NCBI GenBank assembly: GCA_964419545.1
Contig: CAYQQU010000007.1
Span: forward strand, 62,001-126,000
DNA length: 64,000 nt
Reading direction: 5' to 3'
From: CAYQQU01 sp964419545
Lineage (GTDB): Bacteria; Bacteroidota; Bacteroidia; Chitinophagales; Saprospiraceae
The position numbers and the translations under genes are program-made. The notes under the pieces are model-generated. The model had not been told where the DNA came from and did no database searches. It worked only from the letters and a program-made list of their open reading frames with translations. Shown here one piece after another: positions 34,808 to 43,048 of this stretch; within the stretch, counting starts at the first letter, position 1; each line of letters begins with the position of its first letter.

Positions 34808-35437
34808 ATGATCAGAACCAAAAATTTGACCTATCAATATCCCGCATCCGCGCCCATCTCCTTCCCTGACCTTACAGTAGAGGCCGGCCATGCTTTATTA
34901 ATCTGTGGCGAATCGGGCTGTGGCAAGACAACCCTGCTGCATTTATTAGCAGGCTTGCGGCAACCGACCGCCGGTCAGGTAATTATGGATGGCGAAACGA
35001 TTTCTGCTTTCCCCCCCGCAAAAATGGATCAATTCCGGGGTCGGCACATCGGCATGGTATACCAGCAGACGTACTTCATCGAATCGCTATCTATTCTGGA
35101 TAACCTACTGCTTTCTCCTTATGCAGATAGTCGAAGCAAGGCAAAAACCATTGCCGATCGTTTTAATATCAATGATTTATTATCACGATATCCCCATCAG
35201 CTGAGTGTAGGCCAGCAACAAAGAGCATCCATCGCCAGAGCGGTCATGAATAAACCGAAACTCCTCTTGGCCGATGAGCCAACCAGTGCACTCGACAATA
35301 AAAACTGTAGGCTGGTGATCGATCTTTTGCGGGAAGAAGCGGTAACCCACGATGCGGCCCTAATCATCGTTACTCACGACGACCGCTTACGCGTTGAAAT
35401 ACGTGACTCGGTGGAGTTGAATGCCATTGTCAATTAA
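34808..35437 (+). CDS. ABC transporter ATPase, LolD/MacB-like
   Basis: 209 residues, one nucleotide-binding domain: Walker A GESGCGKTT (34-42), Q-loop MVYQQTYF, signature LSVGQQQ (132-138), Walker B ending D156-E157 and the D-loop SALD. Its short size and downstream FtsX-type permease assign it to the LolCDE/MacB/FtsE class, which usually drives extracytoplasmic movements rather than import through a pore. It starts 12 bases after the MerC-like gene. Its partner permease follows 11 bases later. Confidence 0.93.
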   Translation: MIRTKNLTYQYPASAPISFPDLTVEAGHALLICGESGCGKTTLLHLLAGLRQPTAGQVIMDGETISAFPPAKMDQFRGRHIGMVYQQTYFIESLSILDNLLLSPYADSRSKAKTIADRFNINDLLSRYPHQLSVGQQQRASIARAVMNKPKLLLADEPTSALDNKNCRLVIDLLREEAVTHDAALIIVTHDDRLRVEIRDSVELNAIVN

Positions 35438-35448
35438 AATCCAAAGGA

Positions 35449-36765
35449 ATGCTCGGGAAAATAGCATGGAAAAATATTGTTTACAAACCACTTAATACTG
35501 CTCTTTGCGTCAGTCTGCTACTTTTTGGGGTGGGCATTATCTCCCTATTGTTGTTGATTCAGCACCAGTTGGAGCAAAAATTTGCACGGGATTTACAAAA
35601 TATCGATCTGGTAGTGGGGGCCAAGGGCAGTCCCTTGCAGCTGGTGTTGTCCGCCGTGTACCATCTGGATGCACCGACCGGGAACATCAAATTGGCCGAT
35701 GCCCGCAAAATAATGGAAGCGTCCGTGGTTAAGGAAGCTATCCCACTTGCTTATGGCGATTCTTACCGGGGGTATCGCATACTGGGAACTACCGAGGCTT
35801 ATTTGAAAAAATACGATGCGCAATTCCGCCAAGGACGCTTATTTTCTGAGGCTATGCAGGCGGCAATTGGCTCAGACGTAGCCGAAAAAACGGGCTTGCA
35901 GGTAGGGGACACTTTCCTGGGTACCCACGGAGAAGCCCAGGGCGGCCACCTGCATGACGAACACCCATACACTGTGGTTGGGATTTTGGAAAAAACCAAT
36001 GCGGTGCTAGACCAGCTCGTACTGACCAACCTGGAAAGCGTTTGGCAAGTTCATGCTCACCCCGATACCGAGCAGCCTCCCCTTGACTCCCTTCATGCTG
36101 ACCAACTAGACTCTGATCATGAGCACAATCATGATCACGAGGATGAACAAAATCATGATCACGACCATCAACACAATCATGATCACGAGGATGAGCATTC
36201 GGCATTTGTCATTACCGAAGACAGCATGGAGATAACGGCCCTATTGTTGCAATACAAAACCAAGATGACGGTACTGAATATGCCCCGTATCATCAATGAG
36301 CAAACCAACATGCAGGCCGTTTTGCCGGGATTGGAAATTAATCGGCTGTTCTACCTGCTGGGCGTAGGGGCTACAACCATAAAAATGATTGCCGGAGGCA
36401 TCATGGTCATGGCTGGCTTCAGCGTATTTTTTGTGCTATACAACCGCCTGCGGGAACGAAAATTCGAGTTGGCCCTCATGCGCACGGTGGGATACCGGCC
36501 CTGGCAATTGTTTGGGCTTTTGGTATTGGAGGGCATATTACTGGGAATAGTCGGCTATGCGTTGGGCTGGCTGTTGAGCCGTGCTGGTCTGTATGTGATT
36601 AATCGGCAAGCCGAAGGTGATTTCAACCTTCAATTCAGTAGCGAATGGATAGGGAGTGAAGCATGGTTGCTACTGCTTACTATTCTGGTAGGGATGGGAG
36701 CGGCACTATTGCCAGCCTGGCAAGCCATGCGATTAGATATATCAGCTGTCTTATCCGAAAATTAG
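35449..36765 (+). CDS. FtsX/MacB-type ABC permease with His-rich metal-binding loop
   Basis: 438 residues. One membrane helix (about 18-42), a large extracytoplasmic domain (about 45-300), then three helices with the FtsX signature ERKFELALMRTVGYRPWQLFGLLVLEG. Inside the loop (residues 226-249) are three tandem octapeptides HNHDHEDE, QNHDHDHQ and HNHDHEDE, plus nearby His and Asp (HADQLDSDHE before them), giving a dense metal-binding patch. Together with the ATPase at 34808 this forms a LolCE-like complex. Similar zinc-starvation-induced ABC operons are known in Pseudomonas (PA4063-PA4066, recalled). Zinc-linked transport or mechanotransmission is inferred. Confidence 0.88.
   Translation: MLGKIAWKNIVYKPLNTALCVSLLLFGVGIISLLLLIQHQLEQKFARDLQNIDLVVGAKGSPLQLVLSAVYHLDAPTGNIKLADARKIMEASVVKEAIPLAYGDSYRGYRILGTTEAYLKKYDAQFRQGRLFSEAMQAAIGSDVAEKTGLQVGDTFLGTHGEAQGGHLHDEHPYTVVGILEKTNAVLDQLVLTNLESVWQVHAHPDTEQPPLDSLHADQLDSDHEHNHDHEDEQNHDHDHQHNHDHEDEHSAFVITEDSMEITALLLQYKTKMTVLNMPRIINEQTNMQAVLPGLEINRLFYLLGVGATTIKMIAGGIMVMAGFSVFFVLYNRLRERKFELALMRTVGYRPWQLFGLLVLEGILLGIVGYALGWLLSRAGLYVINRQAEGDFNLQFSSEWIGSEAWLLLLTILVGMGAALLPAWQAMRLDISAVLSEN
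36124..36194 (+). repeat. Tandem 24-base repeats coding the His-rich loop
   Basis: A 23-base identical unit starts at 36124 and again at 36172, with a diverged copy at 36147-36171, all in frame with the permease. They encode three octapeptides rich in His, Asp and Glu. The near identity at DNA level suggests recent expansion or contraction and possible length variation between strains. Confidence 0.75.
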
Positions 36766-36770
36766 AAGAG

Positions 36771-37436
36771 ATGAATACTACGTTAAAAATACTACTGGCA
36801 GCCATCCTGTTAACCGCGATATTTAACAGGGGCAGAATCTGCGAGCACCTTGGGTTTGGACAAGCCAAACCGTACGGTAGTCCCATCGCTCAAAAAAACG
36901 AAGTTGAATCATTTGAAAAAATAGAGGAAAAAACCGGTGATTATTCCATAAATGAAACTCTGTACCGCTGGGATGAGCAGCTGCTAGATTGGATTCCCGT
37001 TGAAGAGACGCCGGAGTACGAGGCGCAGCTCGTTAACTATAACCAAGCGGAGCATCCAGCAGCGAAGCCGATACCATGGGAATTACTGATGGATATCCGC
37101 TATAAACTGCGCTATTTCAGCGAGCTGGAAATGGAAATCTATGCGCCTGTATTCCCAGAGGTCCTAAAGATCCTCGACGGAAAAGAGGTAACCATCAAGG
37201 GGTTCGTTATCCCTTTTGACAAAAACCAGGACGAGATGGCTTTGTCTGCTTATCCGTATGCTTCCTGTTTTTTCTGTGGCAAAGCAAGCCCCGCATCGGT
37301 GATGAGTATGTATCTGGAAGATAAGCGCAACCGCTACAAGATAGATGACTTCAAGAAATTCAGAGGAACCTTACACTTGAATTACGATGACCCCAACGAG
37401 TTTTATTACATCCTACGGAATGCTACGGAGGAATAA
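36771..37436 (+). CDS. Membrane-anchored DUF3299-like protein with CFFC motif
   Basis: 221 residues from the ATG at 36771, 5 bases after the permease stop; an overlapping upstream reading was not used. An N-terminal membrane anchor (LKILLAAILLTAIFN) leads to an extracytoplasmic domain. The C-terminal domain has KEVTIKGFVIPFDKNQ followed by YASCFFCGKASPASV, with C166 and C169. This recalls DUF3299 proteins (G-V-P...ACIHVPPPP in Proteobacteria), which also follow FtsX-type permeases in zinc-regulated operons, but has CxxC in place of the single Cys. The motif could bind metal or do thiol exchange; the reaction is unknown. Confidence 0.65.
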   Translation: MNTTLKILLAAILLTAIFNRGRICEHLGFGQAKPYGSPIAQKNEVESFEKIEEKTGDYSINETLYRWDEQLLDWIPVEETPEYEAQLVNYNQAEHPAAKPIPWELLMDIRYKLRYFSELEMEIYAPVFPEVLKILDGKEVTIKGFVIPFDKNQDEMALSAYPYASCFFCGKASPASVMSMYLEDKRNRYKIDDFKKFRGTLHLNYDDPNEFYYILRNATEE

Positions 37437-37468
37437 GATTTTCAGATCAATAAACAGAAATCAAATTG

Positions 37469-38113
37469 ATGATAAAGAAAGGACAAACTTACACGAATGC
37501 TGCTATCGGTTATGATGGTGAAGTATTACAAGATATTCATTTACCATCCAAGAATATTGCGATCTATCGGCGCACCATCGAAACCCTAAAAACGGAGCTC
37601 GCTGATATGGTAGTGAAAAACGTTGAATTTCGGGCAAGCGGAAAAGCAGAAGAAATCCTGTTCTTACTGAAGGAATACTTTAGCAGCCATTTTACCGAAT
37701 GTTTTTCCCTATTTGACGACATCTCTGAACTCCTGGGGCTGTTCGAAAAGACTACCCAGGCCTCCTCCTTTCGTCTGGTTCTGACTACCGTCAGTACAAA
37801 TATGTGCAGCCGATTTCATACGGACATTAATGATCTTCGCATGTTGTGTACTTATGTTGGGCCGGGCACCCTTTGGCTTCCCGATGCTTTTGTGAATCGT
37901 AAAGCACACCAAGCCGGAAAACAAAATGAAAATATTATCCCGGAGGAAGCTCTAATACAGCAGACCCAAACAGGTGACGTCGTTATTTTAAAAGGCGCCT
38001 TATATCCGGAGGCAAACCCTGTTCTTCATCGCAGCCCTACCATCGAGGAGAAAGGTGAAAAACGGCTTTTGCTAAGAATAGACACGAATGCGTCTCAACA
38101 TCTTTGGGTATGA
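37469..38113 (+). CDS. DUF1826 protein
   Basis: 214 residues from the ATG at 37469 (a TTG just upstream is in frame). It is cytoplasmic by composition. The conserved centre is SRFHTDINDLRMLCTYVGPG and the C-terminal part is NPVLHRSPTIEEKGEKRLLLRID. H117-x-D119 with H187 and R199 follow the spacing of the facial triad and 2-oxoglutarate-binding Arg of Fe(II)-dependent oxygenases. DUF1826 genes accompany COG0523 GTPase genes in zinc-responsive loci (recollection, unverified). 32 bases separate it from the upstream gene. The reaction is not known. Confidence 0.75.
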   Translation: MIKKGQTYTNAAIGYDGEVLQDIHLPSKNIAIYRRTIETLKTELADMVVKNVEFRASGKAEEILFLLKEYFSSHFTECFSLFDDISELLGLFEKTTQASSFRLVLTTVSTNMCSRFHTDINDLRMLCTYVGPGTLWLPDAFVNRKAHQAGKQNENIIPEEALIQQTQTGDVVILKGALYPEANPVLHRSPTIEEKGEKRLLLRIDTNASQHLWV

Positions 38114-38160
38114 TGCTAATGCTTTTTTTAAAACCACTCTCTTAAATCAATTTTAACAAG

Positions 38161-39381
38161 ATGCAGCATAAAAAACTCCCTGTAACTGTGCTCAGCGGAT
38201 TCCTTGGAGCCGGAAAAACCACCTTGCTCAACCACATCCTACGCAATAAAGAAGGGCTGAAAGTAGCCGTCATCGTGAACGACATGAGCGAGGTGAACGT
38301 GGATGCCGAATTGGTAATGAGTGAAAACACCCTGTCGCGCACCGAAGAAAAATTGGTGGAAATGAGCAACGGCTGTATTTGCTGTACCCTGCGGGAAGAT
38401 TTGATGATAGAAGTTGAGCGATTGGCCAAAGAAAACCGATTTGACTATCTTCTGATCGAAAGTACAGGCATTAGTGAACCGGTTCCGGTAGCCCAAACCT
38501 TCTCTTTTATGGATAAGGAAAATGGTATTGATTTATCCCGATTCAGTTACATCGACACCATGGTGACGGTGGTGGATGCCTTTAATTTCTTTAAAGATTT
38601 TGGCAGCCCGGAAACCTTAATGGATAGAAACCTGACGAATATAAATGGCGACCACCGAACCATTGTAAACCTCCTTACCGACCAAATAGAGTTTGCAAAT
38701 GTGATTATTCTGAACAAAACTGACATAGTAACCGAAGAGCACTTAAACATCTTAAAAGCGGTTATTCATAAATTGAATCCTTCAGCTCGCATTATTGAAT
38801 CCAGCTTCAGCAAGGTGGAACCTAAAGAAATCCTGAATACAGGGCTTTTTAATTTTGAGGAAGCTGAGCAAAGTGCCGGCTGGATAGAAGAACTCAATAA
38901 AGATGAACATACACCCGAAACTGAGGAATATGGTATTTCCTCGTTTGTCTATCGTTGTAAGAGGCCTTTTGACCCATCTCGTTTTTGGCAGTATATACAA
39001 CAAAAATTTCCAAGCACCATCATTCGTAGTAAGGGTCTTTTCTGGTTAGCTTCTAGACCTGACCAAGCCCTGGTTTGGAGTCAGGCAGGGGGGGCGTTAA
39101 GAGCGGACAGCGCAGGCGTATGGTGGAGCTGTATGCCCTATGAAAAGCGAATTCAGTTTGTGGCATTTATTGAAAATCAAAAACATATCGAGGCAGGATG
39201 GGATGGGACATTTGGCGACCGGAAGAATGAAATCGTTTTTATTGGACAAGATATGGACGAAATAGCCATTAAGTCGGAACTGGATGCTTGCCTGGCGACG
39301 GACGAAGAGCTGGCTACTCAAAAGTGGAAAAAAGGCTATGATGATGACTGGCCTCTTCAAAGAGCTTATGCTTTGGAATAA
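38161..39381 (+). CDS. COG0523 metallochaperone GTPase (ZigA/ZagA-like)
   Basis: 406 residues. The G3E GTPase domain has Walker A GFLGAGKTT (13-21), the metal site C72-I-C74-C75 in GCICCTLRED, the Walker B region LLIESTGISEP and the G4 motif NKTD. A CobW C-terminal domain (about 260-395) follows. Proteins of this group deliver metal to client enzymes and are expressed under zinc limitation in several bacteria. It is the last gene of the cluster and its base composition is AT-rich (21 G/C in the 60 bases 38701-38760). Its client may be another enzyme in the genome. Confidence 0.92.
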   Translation: MQHKKLPVTVLSGFLGAGKTTLLNHILRNKEGLKVAVIVNDMSEVNVDAELVMSENTLSRTEEKLVEMSNGCICCTLREDLMIEVERLAKENRFDYLLIESTGISEPVPVAQTFSFMDKENGIDLSRFSYIDTMVTVVDAFNFFKDFGSPETLMDRNLTNINGDHRTIVNLLTDQIEFANVIILNKTDIVTEEHLNILKAVIHKLNPSARIIESSFSKVEPKEILNTGLFNFEEAEQSAGWIEELNKDEHTPETEEYGISSFVYRCKRPFDPSRFWQYIQQKFPSTIIRSKGLFWLASRPDQALVWSQAGGALRADSAGVWWSCMPYEKRIQFVAFIENQKHIEAGWDGTFGDRKNEIVFIGQDMDEIAIKSELDACLATDEELATQKWKKGYDDDWPLQRAYALE

Positions 39382-39421
39382 TTTCGCACTGGCTAATTAA
39401 TATCTGTGCCAAACAAGTCTT

Positions 39422-39585
39422 AGAGCTTGTTTGGAGGTAGTCATTTTGGCTGCAAAACCCAGCTTTTGGAACCTCCCTGTGGCATTTTTCCGGCCCGTAG
39501 CGCTGCTATGAGCCGGAAAAATCCCTTCGGGAGAACCCAAAATCTGAGTTTTTCGCTTCAAAAGCACTACCTCCAAACAAGCTCT
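39422..39585. repeat. Long palindromic repeat element
   Basis: Terminal arms are perfect 20-mers: AGAGCTTGTTTGGAGGTAGT (39422-39441) and its complement (39566-39585). Pairing continues imperfectly through the whole element to a centre near 39500, where TTTTTCCGGC and GCCGGAAAAA mirror one another. The outer 13 bases differ by one from the element at 3656-3742. It lies just after the COG0523 gene and may terminate transcription. A mobile or REP-like element is likely (inference). Confidence 0.7.
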
Positions 39586-39742
39586 TAAAGATTGTTCTCT
39601 CTCAATTTCCCAAACTCGTTCTGACAGTTCTGTGATAGAACCAACTGAAAAAATGCAGGAGAAAAAAAGGGGGGCGTTCTATCCTTTTGCAAAGCCGGAT
39701 ATTTTTGTGTCTAAAAAAAAATTATTTTGTAAGTCTAATTTT

Positions 39743-39760
39743 TTATATTTGCGAATATAA
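39743..39760 (+). promoter_or_regulatory. -7-like box inside an inverted repeat before the TonB receptor
   Basis: TTATATT (39743-39749) and AATATAA (39754-39760) flank TGCG; the contained TATATTTG (39744-39751) fits TAnnTTTG and lies 24 bases before the start codon. A TTG at about the right distance was not found (the nearest, 39727-39729, is 14 bases away), so this is tentative. Confidence 0.45.
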
Positions 39761-39774
39761 AAAATAAATCAGCT

Positions 39775-42141
39775 ATGAAAAAGTTTTCTCTCGTCATACT
39801 GCTTTTGGGGGCGATATGGAGTCTCTTCGGTCAAACCGGCAGCATAGCGGGTGTCGTAAAAGGATTGGAAGGCCCACTCGACTTTGCGGCGGTGCAACTG
39901 CAGGGCGCCGAATGGTCAAACGGTTTAATGACGGATGCGAAAGGCCGGTTTGTCTTCGAGGAAGCGCCGGTGGGCGATTATCAACTCATCGTTCAGCGAT
40001 TGGGTTTTCAACCGAAGGAGAGGTCCGTCGAAGTCAAAGCCGGAGAAACGGTCGAACTGGAAATTACCCTGGCGGAGGACCGGCTCAACCTGAACGAGGT
40101 AGTCGTGAGCGCTACCCGTTACGATCTGGGTAAAAAGGAGGCGCCCGTGGTGGTGCAGGTGATGGATGAACAACTGTTCAACGCCAGCCAGTCGGTCGCC
40201 CTGTCCGAAAGCCTGAGTTTTCAGCCGGGCGTCCGGGTGGAGACGAATTGCCAGAACTGTGGCTTCACTCAGGTTCGGCTCAACGGCCTCGACGGCGCCT
40301 ATTCGCAGATCCTGATCAACAACCGACCGGTCTTCAGCGCCCTGAATAGTGTGTACGGACTGGATCAGATCCCTACCAACATCATCGACCGTGTAGAGGT
40401 GGTGCGCGGCGGGGGCTCGGCCTTATTCGGTTCCAACGCCATCGCCGGTACGATCAACATCATTACCAAAGAACCCATCCTCAATACCTGGCAGGTCAAC
40501 ACCAACTTCGCCCTGGTCAATGGCGATACGCCGGATAATACGGTCAATTTAAATGCGTCCGTAGTAAACGACAAGCTGGACGCCGGCGTAACTTTTTTCG
40601 GAATGTACCGCAGCCGGGACGCATTTGACGCCAACGGCGACGGTTTTACCGAACTGGTTCGCCTGGAGAACAACACTTTCGGGGCAAAAGCCTTCTTCCG
40701 GCCGGATCAGCAGAGCAAAATTACGGTCGATTTCAATGCCCTGCGCGAATACCGCCGGGGCGGCGATCGCCTGGAGCTGGCGCCTCATTTTACGGATATT
40801 ACGGAGGAGTTGGACCACAATACCCTCTTCGGCGGAATATCTTACGACCGCACCGGCAAGGACGAACGCACCCACTATTCAGCTTACTTTTCCGGTCAGA
40901 CCACTCAGCGCGACAGCTACTACGGCGGGCTGGGCGGCGGCCGTTCTGAGGCCGACAGCATCGCCGCTCGCAACGCTTACGGCACGACGGATGACCTGGC
41001 GCTGGTGGCCGGCCTGAAATTATCGCGCCGGTTCTTATCCGGGGACGTCCTGACGGTGGGCCTGGAGAATCAATACAACGAAGTGCTGGATGAAATTACG
41101 GGATACAATCGCCTGGTCGACCAGCGCGTCAACGCCCTCGGCGCCTACGGACAGTACGAGTGGCGCCCGGGAAAACGCCTGACCGTCCTGGCCGGCGCCC
41201 GTTACGACTTCACCCGGGTCGACGGGCAGTTTACGGTGGGCAATATCGAGCGCATTGCCGATGTGGAGCTGGGGGTTTTTAGCCCGCGGCTGACCCTGTT
41301 GTATGACCTCAGCCAGTTCATTCAACTGCGAGGCGGTTACGCGCGGGGGTTCCGGGCGCCGCAGGCCTTCAACGAAGACCTGCATATCGCTTCCGTGGGG
41401 GGCGAACCTCAGTTTGTCGTGCTCAGCGATGAGCTCGATAAAGAATTGTCTGACGCCTTCACGGCATCCGTCAATTATACCCGGACTTTCGGCGCCGTCC
41501 AGACCGATTTTTTACTGGAGGGCTTCCACACCGTTCTGCGCGATCCCTTCACGATCGTCAGTACGGGCGCTGCGTTGCCCGGCGGTTCGATCGTCGAAGA
41601 AGTGCGCAACGGAACGGGGGCGGCGGTCAGTGGCGTTAATTTCGAACTGAACGTGGCGCCCTCCGGAGCTTTTCTGTTCCAGGCCGGCGGAACCGTACAG
41701 CAGGCCCGCTATGACGAAGCACAGGTGCTTTTTGAGCCGGAACCGGATAATCCCGAAGTTTCGATAATCGCTACCGATCAATTCGTGCGCACGCCGGAAG
41801 TGTACGGCTATCTTTTCTCGAACTGGCAGGTGTCAGATGCTTTTGGGGTTGACCTTACCGGCGCCTATACCGGTTCGATGATCGTACCGAGGGTGATCAG
41901 CGATTCCGGCTTGTTGGCGCTGGTGGATTCCGATCCGTTTTTCGACCTCAATTTGCGATTAAATTACCAGGTCGACCTGAAGAGCGACTTTCACCTGGAG
42001 ATCAGCGGCGGGGTTCAGAACATTTTCGACAGCTTCCAGGACGATTTTGACACGGGCCCGGGCCGCGACTCCGATTACATTTACGGCCCGGCGCGTCCGC
42101 GAACGTTCTTCCTGGGAGTGAAAGTCGGGAACTTCCGCTAA
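39775..42141 (+). CDS. TonB-dependent outer-membrane receptor
   Basis: 788 residues. Signal peptide 1-20 (ending FGQTGS), a carboxypeptidase-like domain (about 22-105), then a plug with C159-Q-N-C162 in VETNCQNCGFTQVRLNGLDG, the segment RVEVVRGGGSALFGSNAIAGTINIIT, and the barrel ending RPRTFFLGVKVGNFR. A Cys pair at this plug position recurs among Bacteroidota receptors and could bind metal or form a disulfide. It follows the COG0523 cluster by 393 bases. Metal or metallophore uptake is plausible from position only. Confidence 0.88.
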   Translation: MKKFSLVILLLGAIWSLFGQTGSIAGVVKGLEGPLDFAAVQLQGAEWSNGLMTDAKGRFVFEEAPVGDYQLIVQRLGFQPKERSVEVKAGETVELEITLAEDRLNLNEVVVSATRYDLGKKEAPVVVQVMDEQLFNASQSVALSESLSFQPGVRVETNCQNCGFTQVRLNGLDGAYSQILINNRPVFSALNSVYGLDQIPTNIIDRVEVVRGGGSALFGSNAIAGTINIITKEPILNTWQVNTNFALVNGDTPDNTVNLNASVVNDKLDAGVTFFGMYRSRDAFDANGDGFTELVRLENNTFGAKAFFRPDQQSKITVDFNALREYRRGGDRLELAPHFTDITEELDHNTLFGGISYDRTGKDERTHYSAYFSGQTTQRDSYYGGLGGGRSEADSIAARNAYGTTDDLALVAGLKLSRRFLSGDVLTVGLENQYNEVLDEITGYNRLVDQRVNALGAYGQYEWRPGKRLTVLAGARYDFTRVDGQFTVGNIERIADVELGVFSPRLTLLYDLSQFIQLRGGYARGFRAPQAFNEDLHIASVGGEPQFVVLSDELDKELSDAFTASVNYTRTFGAVQTDFLLEGFHTVLRDPFTIVSTGAALPGGSIVEEVRNGTGAAVSGVNFELNVAPSGAFLFQAGGTVQQARYDEAQVLFEPEPDNPEVSIIATDQFVRTPEVYGYLFSNWQVSDAFGVDLTGAYTGSMIVPRVISDSGLLALVDSDPFFDLNLRLNYQVDLKSDFHLEISGGVQNIFDSFQDDFDTGPGRDSDYIYGPARPRTFFLGVKVGNFR

Positions 42142-42175
42142 CCCGGGCTGACGAATCGGTAGGAGAAGCGCAGCG

Positions 42176-43048
42176 CTACCGCCCCTCTCGCCGGTGCTTC
42201 CAGCGCCGGTGCGTCCACAGCCAGATTTCCGGCTGGGCGCGGATGTCCTGTTCCAGCCGGCGGGTGTGCGCCTCGGTGATTTCGTTATCGGCGGTAGCTT
42301 TCGGCTGGTCGAACAGGCGTTCGGCGCGCAGCAGATATTGCCCCCGGCGGGGCCGGCGCACCGATATGAAGACAACCGGATAATTCAAAGCGCGCGCAAT
42401 TTTTTCCGTGCCCTTGAAAACGGGGGCCTCCTGGTTCATGAAAGTCATCCAGTGCACGTTTTGCGAGGAAGGCGTCTGGTCGGCGATAAAAGCCGTGGCG
42501 GTGAGGCGCTCCCGGTTTTTGACGATGTTGCGCAAGGCGTGTTTCATGGGGTAGAGGCCGGTACCCAGGCGGGTGCGCGTATGGTAAATCAGCTTTTCGA
42601 AATAGGGATTGCGCAACGGATGGTAGAGGACAAAAAGCTCGTGCACCGGTTCCAGGCTGAATGCCGAGCCGGCCAGTTCCCAGTTGCCCATATGGCCCAG
42701 CACAATGATGATGCTTTGCTTTTGGGCAAAATAGGCTTTGACGACTTCGAGGTCTTCGAAAACGATACACCGGCGCAACGCCCGCGGCGAGATCGTCAGC
42801 CCTTTCAGCACTTCCAGGATCAGGTCGCAGAAAAAGCGATAAAACCGGAAAGTGATCTGCCGGATCTCCCGCTCCGTCTTTTCGGGAAAAGCGCTCCGCA
42901 GATTGGTCATCACCACTTTTTTTCGGTAGCCGAACACCAAATACAGTAAGACGAACATGGCGTCGGATACCCGGTACAAGGCCCAAAACGGCAGCAGGGA
43001 AAGGCCATAGAGAAAAGGCAGAGACAAATAATACAGCAGCGCATTCAT
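42176..43048 (-). CDS. Lysophospholipid acyltransferase family protein (LpxL/HtrB-like)
   Basis: 290 residues with one N-terminal membrane helix. The HX4E acyltransferase motif is H119-MGNW-E124, and the RNPYFEKLI and ADQTPSSQNVHWMTFMNQEAPVFKGTEKIA segments match late lipid A acyltransferases. It probably adds a secondary acyl chain to lipid A in the inner membrane using acyl-ACP from the fatty acid pathway whose acpP and fabF are at 4-6 kb. Convergent with the TonB receptor; single gene. Confidence 0.92.
   Translation of the reverse strand: MNALLYYLSLPFLYGLSLLPFWALYRVSDAMFVLLYLVFGYRKKVVMTNLRSAFPEKTEREIRQITFRFYRFFCDLILEVLKGLTISPRALRRCIVFEDLEVVKAYFAQKQSIIIVLGHMGNWELAGSAFSLEPVHELFVLYHPLRNPYFEKLIYHTRTRLGTGLYPMKHALRNIVKNRERLTATAFIADQTPSSQNVHWMTFMNQEAPVFKGTEKIARALNYPVVFISVRRPRRGQYLLRAERLFDQPKATADNEITEAHTRRLEQDIRAQPEIWLWTHRRWKHRREGR

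Larger units (their letters stand above)
39382..39774. other. Intergenic region with palindromic element and TonB receptor promoter
   Basis: 393 bases. A 164-bp palindromic element fills 39422-39585, followed by A/T-rich sequence with the -7-like box TATATTTG at 39744-39751. No palindrome of the 34310-34324 type is present, so there is no sequence evidence that the TonB receptor shares the cluster's regulator. Confidence 0.6.

Noticed and set aside
36124..36194. CRISPR-like array
   Set aside because: The repeats are in frame inside a coding sequence, lack unique spacers of uniform size, and encode a His-rich loop.
36663..36770. Upstream extension of the CFFC protein overlapping the permease
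   Set aside because: It would add 36 non-conserved residues reading through the permease's end; the ATG at 36771 follows the permease stop by five bases and precedes a clear membrane anchor.
39382..39774. Insertion sequence at the end of the metal cluster
   Set aside because: The palindrome has no transposase gene and no clear direct target repeat, so it is reported only as a repeat.
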